Assembly (NCBI GenBank): GCA_963849605.1
Contig: CAWKHX010000002.1
Location: 248,001-312,000 of the forward strand
Length of the DNA stretch: 64,000 nt
Direction of reading: 5' to 3'
From: DASPHG01 sp963849605
GTDB lineage: Bacteria; Actinomycetota; Thermoleophilia; Solirubrobacterales; Thermoleophilaceae
Shown: positions 1-7,576 of the stretch, piece by piece
Layout: every line of letters starts with the position of its first letter
Position numbering within the stretch: position 1 is the stretch's first letter
Made by a program: the position numbers and the translations under genes
Notes under the pieces: generated by a model
The model's database searches: none
Told to the model about the DNA's origin: nothing
Seen by the model: only the letters and a program-made list of their open reading frames with translations

Positions 1-1
1 C

Positions 2-1600
2 GGCATCCGCCAGAAGGACGCCGACTTCCTCACGGTCGTCCTGATCGTGTTCATCGCCGCGGCGCTGATCAACTGGATCGCCACCTACGCGCAGACCTAC
101 CTCGTCAACTGGGTCGGCCAGCGCGCGCTGCAGGACCTGCGTGAGCGGATCTTCTCGCACCTCCAGCGCATGTCGATCGGCTTCTACTCCCGCAACAAGA
201 CCGGCGTTCTGATCTCGCGCATGACGAACGACGTCCAGGCGCTCGACCAGCTCGTCACCGACGGCGTGGTCACGCTCTTCTCGTCCACCCTGACGCTGCT
301 CGGCACGGCGGCGATCCTGGTCGTCCTCGACCCCGAGCTCGCCCTCATCACGTTCCTGACGTTCCCGGTGCTCGCGGTGGGCAGCGTCGCCTTCCGGCTG
401 GCGTCGGCCGGCGCGTATCGCCTAACCCGCGAGAAGATCGCGCAGATCACGGCGTACCTGCAGGAGACGCTGTCGGGCATCCGGATCGTGCGCGCGTTTG
501 GACAGGAGCCGCGCCACCTCGCGCAGTTCTCGCAGCTAAACGACGAAAACCGCGACGCGAACATGAAGACCGTCTACCTGAACGCGGCGTACTTCCCGTC
601 CGTCGAGCTCCTGTCGGCCGTCGCAACGGCCGCGATCCTTCTGTACGGCGGGAACCAGGTGGTCGACGGGAACGGGGTCACGATCGGCGTGCTCGCCTCG
701 TTCGTCTTCTACCTCCAGACCTTCTTCGACCCGATCCAGCAGCTGTCCCAGCTCTACACGACCTACCAGGCGGGCATGGCCGCGCTCGACAAGGTGTTCG
801 AGCTGCTCGACGAGGAGCCCGACCTCCAGGACGCGCCCGATGCGACGGAGCTGCCCCGCGTGCGCGGCGAGATCAAGTTCGAGGACGTCTGCTTCTCGTA
901 CGGCAGTGACGACCTCGCGATCTGCAACCTGGACCTCGACGTCCCGCCGGGGCAGACGGTTGCGCTCGTCGGCGCCACCGGCGCAGGCAAGTCCACATTC
1001 GCGAAGCTGATCGCGCGCTTCTACGACCCGGTGTCCGGGCGGGTGCTCGTGGACGGGCACGACCTGCGGGACGTGACGGAGCGCTCGCTGCGCTCTCAAC
1101 TCGGGATCGTGCCGCAGGAGGGATTCCTGTTCTCCGGCACGATTCGCGACAACATCGCCTTCGGACGCGCCGATGCGACCGACGAGGACATCGTCGAGGC
1201 CGCCCGCGCGGTCGGGGCGCACGAGCTGATCGAGCGAATGCCGGACGGGTATGACACCGAGGTCGGCGAGCGCGGCGGGCACCTGTCGGCCGGCGAGCGG
1301 CAGCTGATCGCGTTTGCGCGCGCGGCGATCGCCGACCCGCGCATCCTGATCCTCGATGAGGCGACGTCGAACGTCGACGTCAGGACCGAGTCGCGGATCG
1401 AGCAGGGGCTGCGCCGCCTGTTGGCCGGCCGCACCGCAATCGTGATCGCGCACCGGCTCTCGACGATCCGCCAGGCCGGCCGCATCGTCGTTCTCGACAA
1501 GGGCGAGATCGCCGAGCAGGGGACGCACGAGGAGCTGCTCTCCCGGAACGGCCACTACGCGCGCCTCTACCGCGACTGGGCCGAGCAGTCCGCGGCCTGA
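2..1600 (+). CDS. ABC exporter, fused membrane and ATPase domains (5' partial)
   Basis: This is the C-terminal part of a type-I ABC exporter half-transporter of the MsbA/MdlB kind. The reading frame is open to the first base of the window, so the true start lies upstream; the GTG at 47 is only an internal codon. The first ~270 residues are the six-helix transmembrane domain, which is missing its first helices. Numbered from base 47, the ATPase domain has Walker A GATGAGKST near residue 309, a variant signature LSAGERQ near 413, Walker B ILILDEA near 433 and the switch His in AHRLST near 468. The substrate cannot be told from sequence. The stop abuts the stop of the convergent sugar dehydrogenase gene (TGATCA). 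Exporters of this kind often come in pairs, so the partner could be the gene before the window. Confidence 0.93.
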   Translation, partial: GIRQKDADFLTVVLIVFIAAALINWIATYAQTYLVNWVGQRALQDLRERIFSHLQRMSIGFYSRNKTGVLISRMTNDVQALDQLVTDGVVTLFSSTLTLLGTAAILVVLDPELALITFLTFPVLAVGSVAFRLASAGAYRLTREKIAQITAYLQETLSGIRIVRAFGQEPRHLAQFSQLNDENRDANMKTVYLNAAYFPSVELLSAVATAAILLYGGNQVVDGNGVTIGVLASFVFYLQTFFDPIQQLSQLYTTYQAGMAALDKVFELLDEEPDLQDAPDATELPRVRGEIKFEDVCFSYGSDDLAICNLDLDVPPGQTVALVGATGAGKSTFAKLIARFYDPVSGRVLVDGHDLRDVTERSLRSQLGIVPQEGFLFSGTIRDNIAFGRADATDEDIVEAARAVGAHELIERMPDGYDTEVGERGGHLSAGERQLIAFARAAIADPRILILDEATSNVDVRTESRIEQGLRRLLAGRTAIVIAHRLSTIRQAGRIVVLDKGEIAEQGTHEELLSRNGHYARLYRDWAEQSAA

Positions 1601-3661
1601 TCAGCGGCGCGGGCGCGCGTACCGCGCCCTGACGGCCAGTCCGCCCTTCGGCACGGTGACCACGCGCTCGCGGTCGCGGCTGCCGTCCGACCAGCGCCTG
1701 AACCGGTATCGCTCGCCGTCGTGCCTGAACGAGCGCGCGGCCGAGAGCACCGTTTCGAACCCGATCGCGTGCTGGGCGGTGAGCGGCGCGGGCTTGCGCA
1801 CGCCGGCGAAGCTCACCGGGGCGCCGCGAGGCACGCTGCCGACGCGCACGGTCGTGGTTCGCGGGTGGACCGTCACGGTCTGGCTCGTCTCCAGGCCGCC
1901 GGAATCGGTGGCCGTGACCGTGAACTCGAAAAATGAGTCGGCCGAGTGGTCGGACGGCACGCGGAACCCGGCCGTCGCGCCCGTCAGCCCGGTGAGCAGG
2001 AAGTGCTCATGCCCGCGGTGGTGGAGGATCCCCTCCCACTCGATGTCGCGGTCGAGCAGCGCGCCGTCCTCGGGGTCCGTCGCGCTCGCGCGCAGCACGA
2101 GGCGCTGGCCGGCGCGGTAGAGCGAGCCGTCGGCCGGTGCGTTCAGCTGCACGCCGGGCGGGGTGTTCCCCGGTGACACGTTCAGCAGCGCGACCGCGCT
2201 GCGCCCGCCGGGGTCGGTGACTGTCATGCGGACGAGGAAGTTCCCGGCCGTGTTGTAGACGTGGCTGACGTCGCGGCCGGTCGCGGTCGCGCCGTCGCCG
2301 AAGTCCCAGTGGTACGAGAGCGAAGCGCCCTCTGGGTCGCCGGACCGCGCGGCGGAGAAGAAGACGAAGAGCGGGACGGGCCCCGAGGTCCGGCTGGCCC
2401 GCGCGCCCGCGAAGGGCGCCTTGTTCCCCGGCGTCCAGGCGATCTTCTTCACCTCGCCGCCGCCGATGTCGACGTACGCGAGGTTGCCGTCCGGCGCCTC
2501 TTCGAGGTCGACCTGCGCGCCCGCGCCCTCCGCGAAGGGCGCGGCCTCACCCGTGGAGAGGTCGAGCGACCGGATGAAGCTGTGCGCGAAGTCGCCGAAG
2601 AAGAGCCGGCCCTGGTAGGCGGCCGGCCAAAAGCCGTTATGCAGGACGGGGCCTCCGATCACGGTGGCCGGATAGCCCGTGTAGTCGTAGAGAGGCGCCG
2701 TCGTCTCCCGGGGCGTGCCCTCGCGTGCGTACCGGGGCTTGCACCGCTTGAAGTCGCGGTAGGCGGGTGTGCGGACCGAGCCCTCGTAGCACGGCCAGCC
2801 GTAGTTTCGGCCCGGCCGGACGATGTCGATCTCCTCACGTGTCTCGAGGCCGACGTCGCCGACGATGGGAGTGCCGTCGTGGACGGTGAAGCGAAACGGG
2901 TTGCGGAAGCCGACCGCATGCACCTTCGTACACGTGTGCGTCAGGTCGTGGTCGCGTGGGCAATACGGGTGGTTCGGCAGGCCGCGGCCACGTCCGTCGA
3001 CGTGGATCAGCTTGCCCGCGAAGCTGCGCGGGTTGTAGGCGTCGTAGGCGTTCGCATAGAAGATGTCGTAGGCCGTCGACTCGCCTGTGCCCAGCCAGAG
3101 GGTGCCGTCCGGCGCCGCGCGCACGGTCCCGATCGTGTGCGCGGGCGCGTCGGCCGGGATGCAGTCGCGCGTGTTCGAAACGCGCTTGCACGGCGTGTCG
3201 CCGTCGCGGCCGACGATCACGCGCTCCTTCCCCGTCACGCGGTTGTCCGGCCCGACGGTGATGCGCGTGAGGCGCGACGTCTTGCGGCCGTCCTGACGGC
3301 GGCGGTCGACCTCATACGTGTAGAGGAGATAGATGTGGCCGGTGCTGGCGAAGTCGGGCGCCACTGCCATGCCCAGCAGGCCCCGGTCGCCGTACGCGTT
3401 CACGTGGTCGGAGATGTCGAGCACGGTCGTGGCGGCGGGTGCGCTGGCAGGGGTGACCACCTTCAGGACGCCCGCCTTCTCGATCACGAACATGCGGCCG
3501 TCGGGCGCCCAGTCGACTGCCGTCGGCGTGTCGAGCCCCGATGCCAGCACGAGCTGCTCGAAGCCGGCGGGCAGCGTCGTCGCACCCGTCGCAGGGGTGG
3601 GTGCGACCGCGGCGGCGGCAAATGCGGCCGCCGCCGCGATGAGCGCTAGACGACCGGTCAG
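1601..3661 (-). CDS. PQQ-type glucose/sorbosone dehydrogenase with PKD domain, secreted
   Basis: The mature part begins with a six-bladed propeller of the glucose/sorbosone dehydrogenase (GSDH) family, about 380 residues. It opens with the typical LDTPTAVDWAPDGRMFVIEK region and contains GLLGMAV and RNPFRF motifs. A PKD domain follows (YHWDFGDG), then an Ig-like bacterial domain. Such enzymes oxidise aldose sugars outside the membrane using PQQ. The start is uncertain. A GTG at 3748 would overlap the upstream cupredoxin gene by 83 bases. A CTG at 3661, five bases after that gene's stop, gives a clean signal peptide (TGR, then LALIAAAAAFAAAAVA) and is chosen here. No ATG, GTG or TTG lies in between. 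Its position directly behind a blue-copper lipoprotein suggests that protein as electron acceptor; this is inference. Confidence 0.85.
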   Translation of the reverse strand: MTGRLALIAAAAAFAAAAVAPTPATGATTLPAGFEQLVLASGLDTPTAVDWAPDGRMFVIEKAGVLKVVTPASAPAATTVLDISDHVNAYGDRGLLGMAVAPDFASTGHIYLLYTYEVDRRRQDGRKTSRLTRITVGPDNRVTGKERVIVGRDGDTPCKRVSNTRDCIPADAPAHTIGTVRAAPDGTLWLGTGESTAYDIFYANAYDAYNPRSFAGKLIHVDGRGRGLPNHPYCPRDHDLTHTCTKVHAVGFRNPFRFTVHDGTPIVGDVGLETREEIDIVRPGRNYGWPCYEGSVRTPAYRDFKRCKPRYAREGTPRETTAPLYDYTGYPATVIGGPVLHNGFWPAAYQGRLFFGDFAHSFIRSLDLSTGEAAPFAEGAGAQVDLEEAPDGNLAYVDIGGGEVKKIAWTPGNKAPFAGARASRTSGPVPLFVFFSAARSGDPEGASLSYHWDFGDGATATGRDVSHVYNTAGNFLVRMTVTDPGGRSAVALLNVSPGNTPPGVQLNAPADGSLYRAGQRLVLRASATDPEDGALLDRDIEWEGILHHRGHEHFLLTGLTGATAGFRVPSDHSADSFFEFTVTATDSGGLETSQTVTVHPRTTTVRVGSVPRGAPVSFAGVRKPAPLTAQHAIGFETVLSAARSFRHDGERYRFRRWSDGSRDRERVVTVPKGGLAVRARYARPRR

Positions 3662-3665
3662 GGCG

Positions 3666-4172
3666 CTAGTAGCCGGACGACGAGGAGTCGTCCTCGCTGC
3701 TGGAGTCGTCCTCGCTGCCGCCGCTGTCCTCCGCGGAGCCCGTCGCACCGGCGACTCTGAGATCAGCGGTCATGCCCTGCTCCTTGTGGCTGTCGATCGG
3801 GCAGTACATCTCGTACACGCCCTTCGCGAGGTCGACCTTCAGGGTCGCGCTCTCTCCGGGCGCGATGTCCTCGGTCTCCTCCTCGACGTCCCCGCCCTCG
3901 ACCTCGAGCGCGTGGGTGACCGAGCCGTCGTTCCGCACGTTGAACTCGACGACGCCCGCCTGGTCGAGCCGGACGTCATCCGGGTGGATGCTGAACTCGA
4001 TCTCGCTGAGATTGACTGTTTCCGCGGCGGGGCCGGTCGGTTCCGGCGTCGCCTGCTCCTCCTGCGTACCCGTTCCGGTGCTGGCGCTCTCATCGTCGTC
4101 ATCGTCGCCGCACGCGGCGAGTCCGAGAGCGAGGCCTGCCGCGGTCACTGCGAAAAGACTCTTCGCCTTCAA
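3666..4172 (-). CDS. Cupredoxin (type-1 copper) lipoprotein
   Basis: The start is TTG at 4172, preceded by a strong GGAGGAG site four bases away; an in-frame extension to 4208 has no such support. The 168-residue product has a lipoprotein signal ending LGLAAC (Cys21), then an acidic Asp/Ser/Thr/Pro-rich linker and a plastocyanin-like domain. Predicted copper ligands are His87, Cys124, His129 and Met134, the last three in the classical CxxxxHxxxxM layout (MYCPIDSHKEQGM). The C-terminus is a low-complexity Ser/Asp/Glu tail. Known cupredoxins shuttle single electrons at the membrane surface. The sugar dehydrogenase follows within five bases, so the two are probably co-transcribed and may be redox partners. 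A TACCTT sequence about 35 bases before the start is a possible -10 box. Confidence 0.9.
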   Translation of the reverse strand: MKAKSLFAVTAAGLALGLAACGDDDDDESASTGTGTQEEQATPEPTGPAAETVNLSEIEFSIHPDDVRLDQAGVVEFNVRNDGSVTHALEVEGGDVEEETEDIAPGESATLKVDLAKGVYEMYCPIDSHKEQGMTADLRVAGATGSAEDSGGSEDDSSSEDDSSSSGY

Positions 4173-4257
4173 GGTGCTCCTCCTCAGTTGGCGACCCTGG
4201 TTCCGCACCGGAAGGTAGCGAGAGGAGGGTCAGCGGTCCCGTCGGCTGCAGCAAGGA

Positions 4258-4992
4258 TCACCCTGGCCGTCGATGACCGTTTCGGCCGGCGAAGTTCTCA
4301 GTTTGGCTATGGCAGTTCGGACATAGGAGCTCCAGGTTTTCAACACGGTTGTCGTCGCGATCACCGTTGAGGTGGTGAAGGGCGAGCGACATCGGCTGTC
4401 CGCGCCAGTCGCTTATCCCGCAGATCTCGCAGCGCGGCTCCTTGAACCCCTCGGCCAACAGTCTGGCCTTCAGGTGGGCGCGGCTGCGCTGAGCGCCGGC
4501 TGCGAAGAACTGCTCAGCGTGCATCTTGGCCGGCCGCGCTTTGACCGCACCGCGAGCCACAGCGCTGCTCCAGGTCTCACTCGAGAAGCCAAACCGGGCA
4601 ATGCAGTCGCGGACGCTGTGGCCGAGGTCGTAGTACTCCTGAACCGCGGTCCAGTCATAGCGACGAGCGCAGCGCGAGTCGATGACGGCGCCAAGACGGC
4701 GTGCGTGGTACGAGACGGTCGCTTTCGACACCCCGAGCCGCCTGGCGATCTCTGCGCGCGTGAGACCGTTGCCCAACAGATCGGCTACGCGTTCTCGCGT
4801 GCGCACATAGCTTCGAGCAGCCGATGCACTCGGCGTCTCCTCAGGGCGCCGACCTGACTGCTGCTTGTGGATGCGTTCGATGTGGTACTCGACCGTGGAA
4901 CGGGCAACGGCTAAGCGCCGGGCAATGTCAGTGGGGTTCAAGCCCTGTGCGGTGAGCTCTTCTACCTGACTTCGCACCCCCTGCACGAACAT
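4258..4992 (-). CDS. HNH endonuclease with repeated helix-turn-helix N-terminus
   Basis: The 244-residue protein starts at an ATG six bases after a GGAGGGG site. Two copies of a helix-turn-helix motif lie near residues 8-45 (NPTDIARRLAVARSTVEYH) and 65-102 (TRAEIARRLGVSKATVSYH). A third, weaker copy follows (HSVRDCIARFGFSSETW). The C-terminal ~60 residues form an HNH nuclease domain with a CxxC pair (CEIC), LALHHLNGDRDDNR and a second CxxC (CPNC), so zinc binding and the catalytic His appear intact. There is no phage or restriction gene beside it; it lies next to tRNA-Gln. Stand-alone HNH proteins of this type are often homing-like or mobile, but this one could be a resident DNA-processing protein. 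The target is unknown. Confidence 0.85.
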   Translation of the reverse strand: MFVQGVRSQVEELTAQGLNPTDIARRLAVARSTVEYHIERIHKQQSGRRPEETPSASAARSYVRTRERVADLLGNGLTRAEIARRLGVSKATVSYHARRLGAVIDSRCARRYDWTAVQEYYDLGHSVRDCIARFGFSSETWSSAVARGAVKARPAKMHAEQFFAAGAQRSRAHLKARLLAEGFKEPRCEICGISDWRGQPMSLALHHLNGDRDDNRVENLELLCPNCHSQTENFAGRNGHRRPG

Positions 4993-5110
4993 ATGTTCCC
5001 CTCCGAACCGGACAGAACGTGTCGGAGACGAGGTCGCGGACTCCGCAACTACACTGTCTCGGCCCGCCGGTCGGACTGGTTGGGTGTTACCCCAAACAGA
5101 GGGGTTTTCT

Positions 5111-5181
5111 TGGGGAATGGTGTAACGGCAGCACGGCTGGTTCTGGCCCAGTTAGTCCAGGTTCGAATCCTGGTTCCCCAG
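5111..5181 (+). tRNA. tRNA-Gln (anticodon CUG)
   Basis: The 71-base sequence folds as a cloverleaf. The acceptor arm TGGGGAA pairs with TTCCCCA, ending at 5180, with discriminator G at 5181. The anticodon stem GCTGG/CCAGT encloses loop TTCTGGC with anticodon CTG at 5143-5145. The T arm is CCAGG-TTCGAAT-CCTGG. CCA is not encoded. It reads CAG glutamine codons. An ACCCC/GGGGT inverted repeat with a short T run sits directly upstream, at about 5091-5110. Confidence 0.95.
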
Positions 5182-5204
5182 TACGCCCTAATGCGGACTC
5201 CGGG

Positions 5205-6437
5205 TTAGAGGTCGCCGAGGTCCGTCCCGGCGTCGGCGAGCTTCGCCCGGTCCGGCGCCGTCTTCTCCTTGATGAAGCGGCGGGCGTGCTCGAGGTCATC
5301 CGAGCGACCGACGGTCAGCGCCGCGGTGACCACGCCTGAGTCCGGATCGACGTAGAAGGCGGTGAACTCGCCGTCGTCCATCGAGCCGCGGACCACGGTG
5401 TCGCCGCTGCCCGGGCCGACGTACTCGCTCGACGCCCAGTCGGCCAGGTCGGAGAAGAAGTAAGGGATCTCCTCGTGCGCGACGTCGCGGCCGAGCATGT
5501 TGAGCGCCGCCGTCTTGCCCTGGTTGAACGCGACGTCCCAGTGCTCGATCCGCAGCCGGCGCCCGTGGACGACCGAGTCGTAGTCGCAGATGTCGCCCGC
5601 GGCGTAGATGCCCGGCACCGAGGTCTCGAGCCGGGACGAACAGACCACGCCCCCGCTCTCGCCGAGGTCCAGCCCCGCCCCCTTCGCCAGCGTCACGTCC
5701 GGAATCACTCCGGCCCCGATCACGACGCACTCCGCCTCGAGCGAGAGCCCGCTCTCGGTAACCACGTGCGTGACCTGCCCATCCGCGCCCTCGAACCGCG
5801 CGAGCGACTCGGAGCCGTGGATCTCGATGCCGTGCTCCTCGAGCACGCGCTGGAAGAAGCCGCCGACCTCCGGCCCGTAGATCCGCTCGAACGTCACGTC
5901 CTCCTGCATCACGATCGTGCACTTATTGCCGCGCGCGGTCAGGGTCGCCGCCACCTCGCAGCCGATGTACGAGCCGCCGATCAGCACGACGTGCTCGGAA
6001 TCCGCCGCGTCGCGGGCGATCGCGTCTGAGGTGGGGATCGTGCGGAGGTAATGGATCCCGTCGAGGTCGGCGTGCTCGGGGTGCAACCTCCGCACGTTCG
6101 CGCCGGTGGCTAGCAGCGCCTTGTCGAACGCGACCTCGTCGCCATTCGAGAGCTTCGCCTTCCGGCCCTCGGTGTCGAGCTTGATCACGCTCGTGCGCGT
6201 CATCAGATCGATCTTCTGCTCGCCCCACCACTCGTCCGGGCGGAAGAGGATCTCCTCACGCGACTCCTTGCCGCCGAGGTACGTCTTCGACAGGGGCGGC
6301 CGGTTGTAGGGCGGGTCGTTCTCGCGCCCGACCAAGAGGATCGAGCCCTCGCCTCCCTCCTCGCGCAGCCAGCGTGCGCAGTTGGCCGACGCCAGCCCGC
6401 CGCCGATCAGGAGATGGTCGACCGAGCGGTCCGCCAC
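5205..6437 (-). CDS. FAD/NAD(P)-dependent ferredoxin/rubredoxin reductase-like oxidoreductase
   Basis: The 410-residue flavoprotein has the pyridine nucleotide-disulfide oxidoreductase fold: an FAD-binding GGGLASANCARWL at the N-terminus, an NAD(P)-binding VVLIGGSYIGCEVA near residue 155, an ATGANVR motif and a second FAD contact, YAAGDICDYD, near 285. A reductase-type C-terminal domain follows. It lacks the redox-active CxxxxC of disulfide reductases, so it fits the ferredoxin or putidaredoxin reductase group, passing electrons from NAD(P)H to an iron-sulfur partner. GTG at 6437 is chosen as start because it leads straight into the FAD fold and overlaps the end of the preceding KTN gene by only a few bases; the frame stays open to 6533 without homology. 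It is the last gene of the permease/KTN cluster. The electron acceptor is not encoded nearby. Confidence 0.85.
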   Translation of the reverse strand: MADRSVDHLLIGGGLASANCARWLREEGGEGSILLVGRENDPPYNRPPLSKTYLGGKESREEILFRPDEWWGEQKIDLMTRTSVIKLDTEGRKAKLSNGDEVAFDKALLATGANVRRLHPEHADLDGIHYLRTIPTSDAIARDAADSEHVVLIGGSYIGCEVAATLTARGNKCTIVMQEDVTFERIYGPEVGGFFQRVLEEHGIEIHGSESLARFEGADGQVTHVVTESGLSLEAECVVIGAGVIPDVTLAKGAGLDLGESGGVVCSSRLETSVPGIYAAGDICDYDSVVHGRRLRIEHWDVAFNQGKTAALNMLGRDVAHEEIPYFFSDLADWASSEYVGPGSGDTVVRGSMDDGEFTAFYVDPDSGVVTAALTVGRSDDLEHARRFIKEKTAPDRAKLADAGTDLGDL

Positions 6438-6444
6438 GGGGGCG

Positions 6445-7122
6445 CTACGCCGCCTCGCCGCGCGCGGGCGACTGGAAGCGCGCGGCCACCTGGTCCTCGA
6501 GCCCGGTGTCGAGCACGAGCAGAACCTCGTCACCCGCCTCGATCAGCGAGTCGGCGAGAGGAACGAAGCCGGTGCCGTCGCGCATGATCGCGATCACGAG
6601 CGACCCGTCGGGAAGCCCGAGGTCCTTGACGATCTTCCCCGCCGCCGGCGAGTCGGCCGCCACCTCGAGCTCGATGATCTCGAGCCGCTCCTGCGGCAGG
6701 TCGAGCAGGTGCAGCGGGCCGTACTGCGGCACCTCGTGCTCGATCAGGCGGAGGATCAGGTCCGTCGCCGAGACGGCGGGCTTGATGCCGAGGAGCTCGA
6801 AGTGCTGGAGGTTGCGCGGGTTGTTGCAACGCGCGATGACGCGCTCGACGCCGTACTTCTCGCGCGCGACTTGGCAGATGAGGATGTTGTCCTCGTCGTC
6901 GCCGGTAACGGCGATCACCATGTCGGCGCGCTCGATGCCGCCGCGCTCGAGGACCCAGAGCTCGGACCCGTCGCCGTACTGGACAGCGTGCTCGAGCTCG
7001 TCCTCGACGGTCGCATAGCGCCCGGCGTGGGACTCGATCACGGTCAGCTCGTGGCCCTTCCCGAGCAGCTCGCGCGCGAGGTTCCACCCGACCTTGCCCG
7101 CTCCGACGATCAGGACGTACAT
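6445..7122 (-). CDS. TrkA/KTN-type NAD-binding potassium transport regulator (N and C domains)
   Basis: The 225-residue protein begins with a Rossmann KTN/RCK domain (VLIVGAGKVGWNLARELL at residue 3) that binds nucleotides. From about residue 135 it continues into a TrkA-C (RCK-C) domain, the usual ligand-sensing lobe. Proteins of this family form rings that gate potassium channels or Trk/Ktr transporters. No TrkH or KtrB pore is encoded in the window. The neighbours are a second, shorter KTN protein four bases upstream and two APC-type permeases with UspA domains. It may therefore regulate those permeases or a distant Trk pore. Start is ATG at 7122, closely coupled to the upstream gene's stop. 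Confidence 0.88.
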   Translation of the reverse strand: MYVLIVGAGKVGWNLARELLGKGHELTVIESHAGRYATVEDELEHAVQYGDGSELWVLERGGIERADMVIAVTGDDEDNILICQVAREKYGVERVIARCNNPRNLQHFELLGIKPAVSATDLILRLIEHEVPQYGPLHLLDLPQERLEIIELEVAADSPAAGKIVKDLGLPDGSLVIAIMRDGTGFVPLADSLIEAGDEVLLVLDTGLEDQVAARFQSPARGEAA

Positions 7123-7126
7123 GGCC

Positions 7127-7555
7127 CTAGGCGGCGGACTCCCGGACCGCCTCGGTCAGCATGTCGATCGCCACGGCCGTCGGGCAGATCGTCTGAAGCC
7201 CCTGCTCCCCGTACCACTTGGCGCGCGCCGGATCGAGCACGCGCACGACGACCTTGGGCACGTTGAAGCGGCGCTGCGCGATCTGGGCGACCACCAGGTT
7301 GGTGTTGTCGCCGTCGGTCGACGCGACGAACGCGTCCGCGCGCTCGATGCCGGCCTCGATCAGCGCATCCATCTCGATCGCCGTGCCGACGGTGAACATG
7401 CCGCCGCTCTCCTCCCAGGATTGCTGGGAGCCGCGTTCGAGCAGCGCTATCGCTTCGGGGTCCTCGTCGAGGACCGCGACGTCGTGGCCGTCGGCAAGCA
7501 TTGCCTTCGCCACAGTCGAGCCCACGCGCCCGCATCCAACTATCAAGACGAACAC
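7127..7555 (-). CDS. TrkA-N (KTN) domain protein, short form
   Basis: The 142-residue product is essentially a single KTN Rossmann domain (VLIVGCGRVGSTVAKAML) and lacks the TrkA-C lobe of its neighbour. Short and long KTN proteins in tandem resemble split Trk regulators, where two subunits make a mixed ring. The start is GTG at 7555. A TAGAGT -10 box at 7564-7569 lies eight bases upstream and there is no Shine-Dalgarno sequence, so this gene probably starts its own leaderless transcript as well as being read from the permease gene upstream. Confidence 0.87.
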   Translation of the reverse strand: MFVLIVGCGRVGSTVAKAMLADGHDVAVLDEDPEAIALLERGSQQSWEESGGMFTVGTAIEMDALIEAGIERADAFVASTDGDNTNLVVAQIAQRRFNVPKVVVRVLDPARAKWYGEQGLQTICPTAVAIDMLTEAVRESAA

Positions 7556-7569
7556 GTAGCGGGACTCTA
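7556..7569 (-). promoter_or_regulatory. Leaderless-type promoter for the short KTN gene
   Basis: On the minus strand TAGAGT (7569-7564) is followed by eight bases and then the GTG start. There is no ribosome-binding site between the -10 box and the start, so the transcript would begin at or next to the start codon. Confidence 0.5.
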
Positions 7570-7576
7570 GCGGGGG

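Noticed and set aside
5089..5110. ACCCC/GGGGT stem with a T run just before tRNA-Gln, resembling a terminator
   Set aside because: No plus-strand gene ends upstream; the repeat may be chance or part of the tRNA promoter region, so it is not listed as a terminator.
4258..5181. HNH gene plus tRNA as the edge of a prophage or island
   Set aside because: No integrase, attachment repeat or phage gene follows; flanking genes are ordinary.
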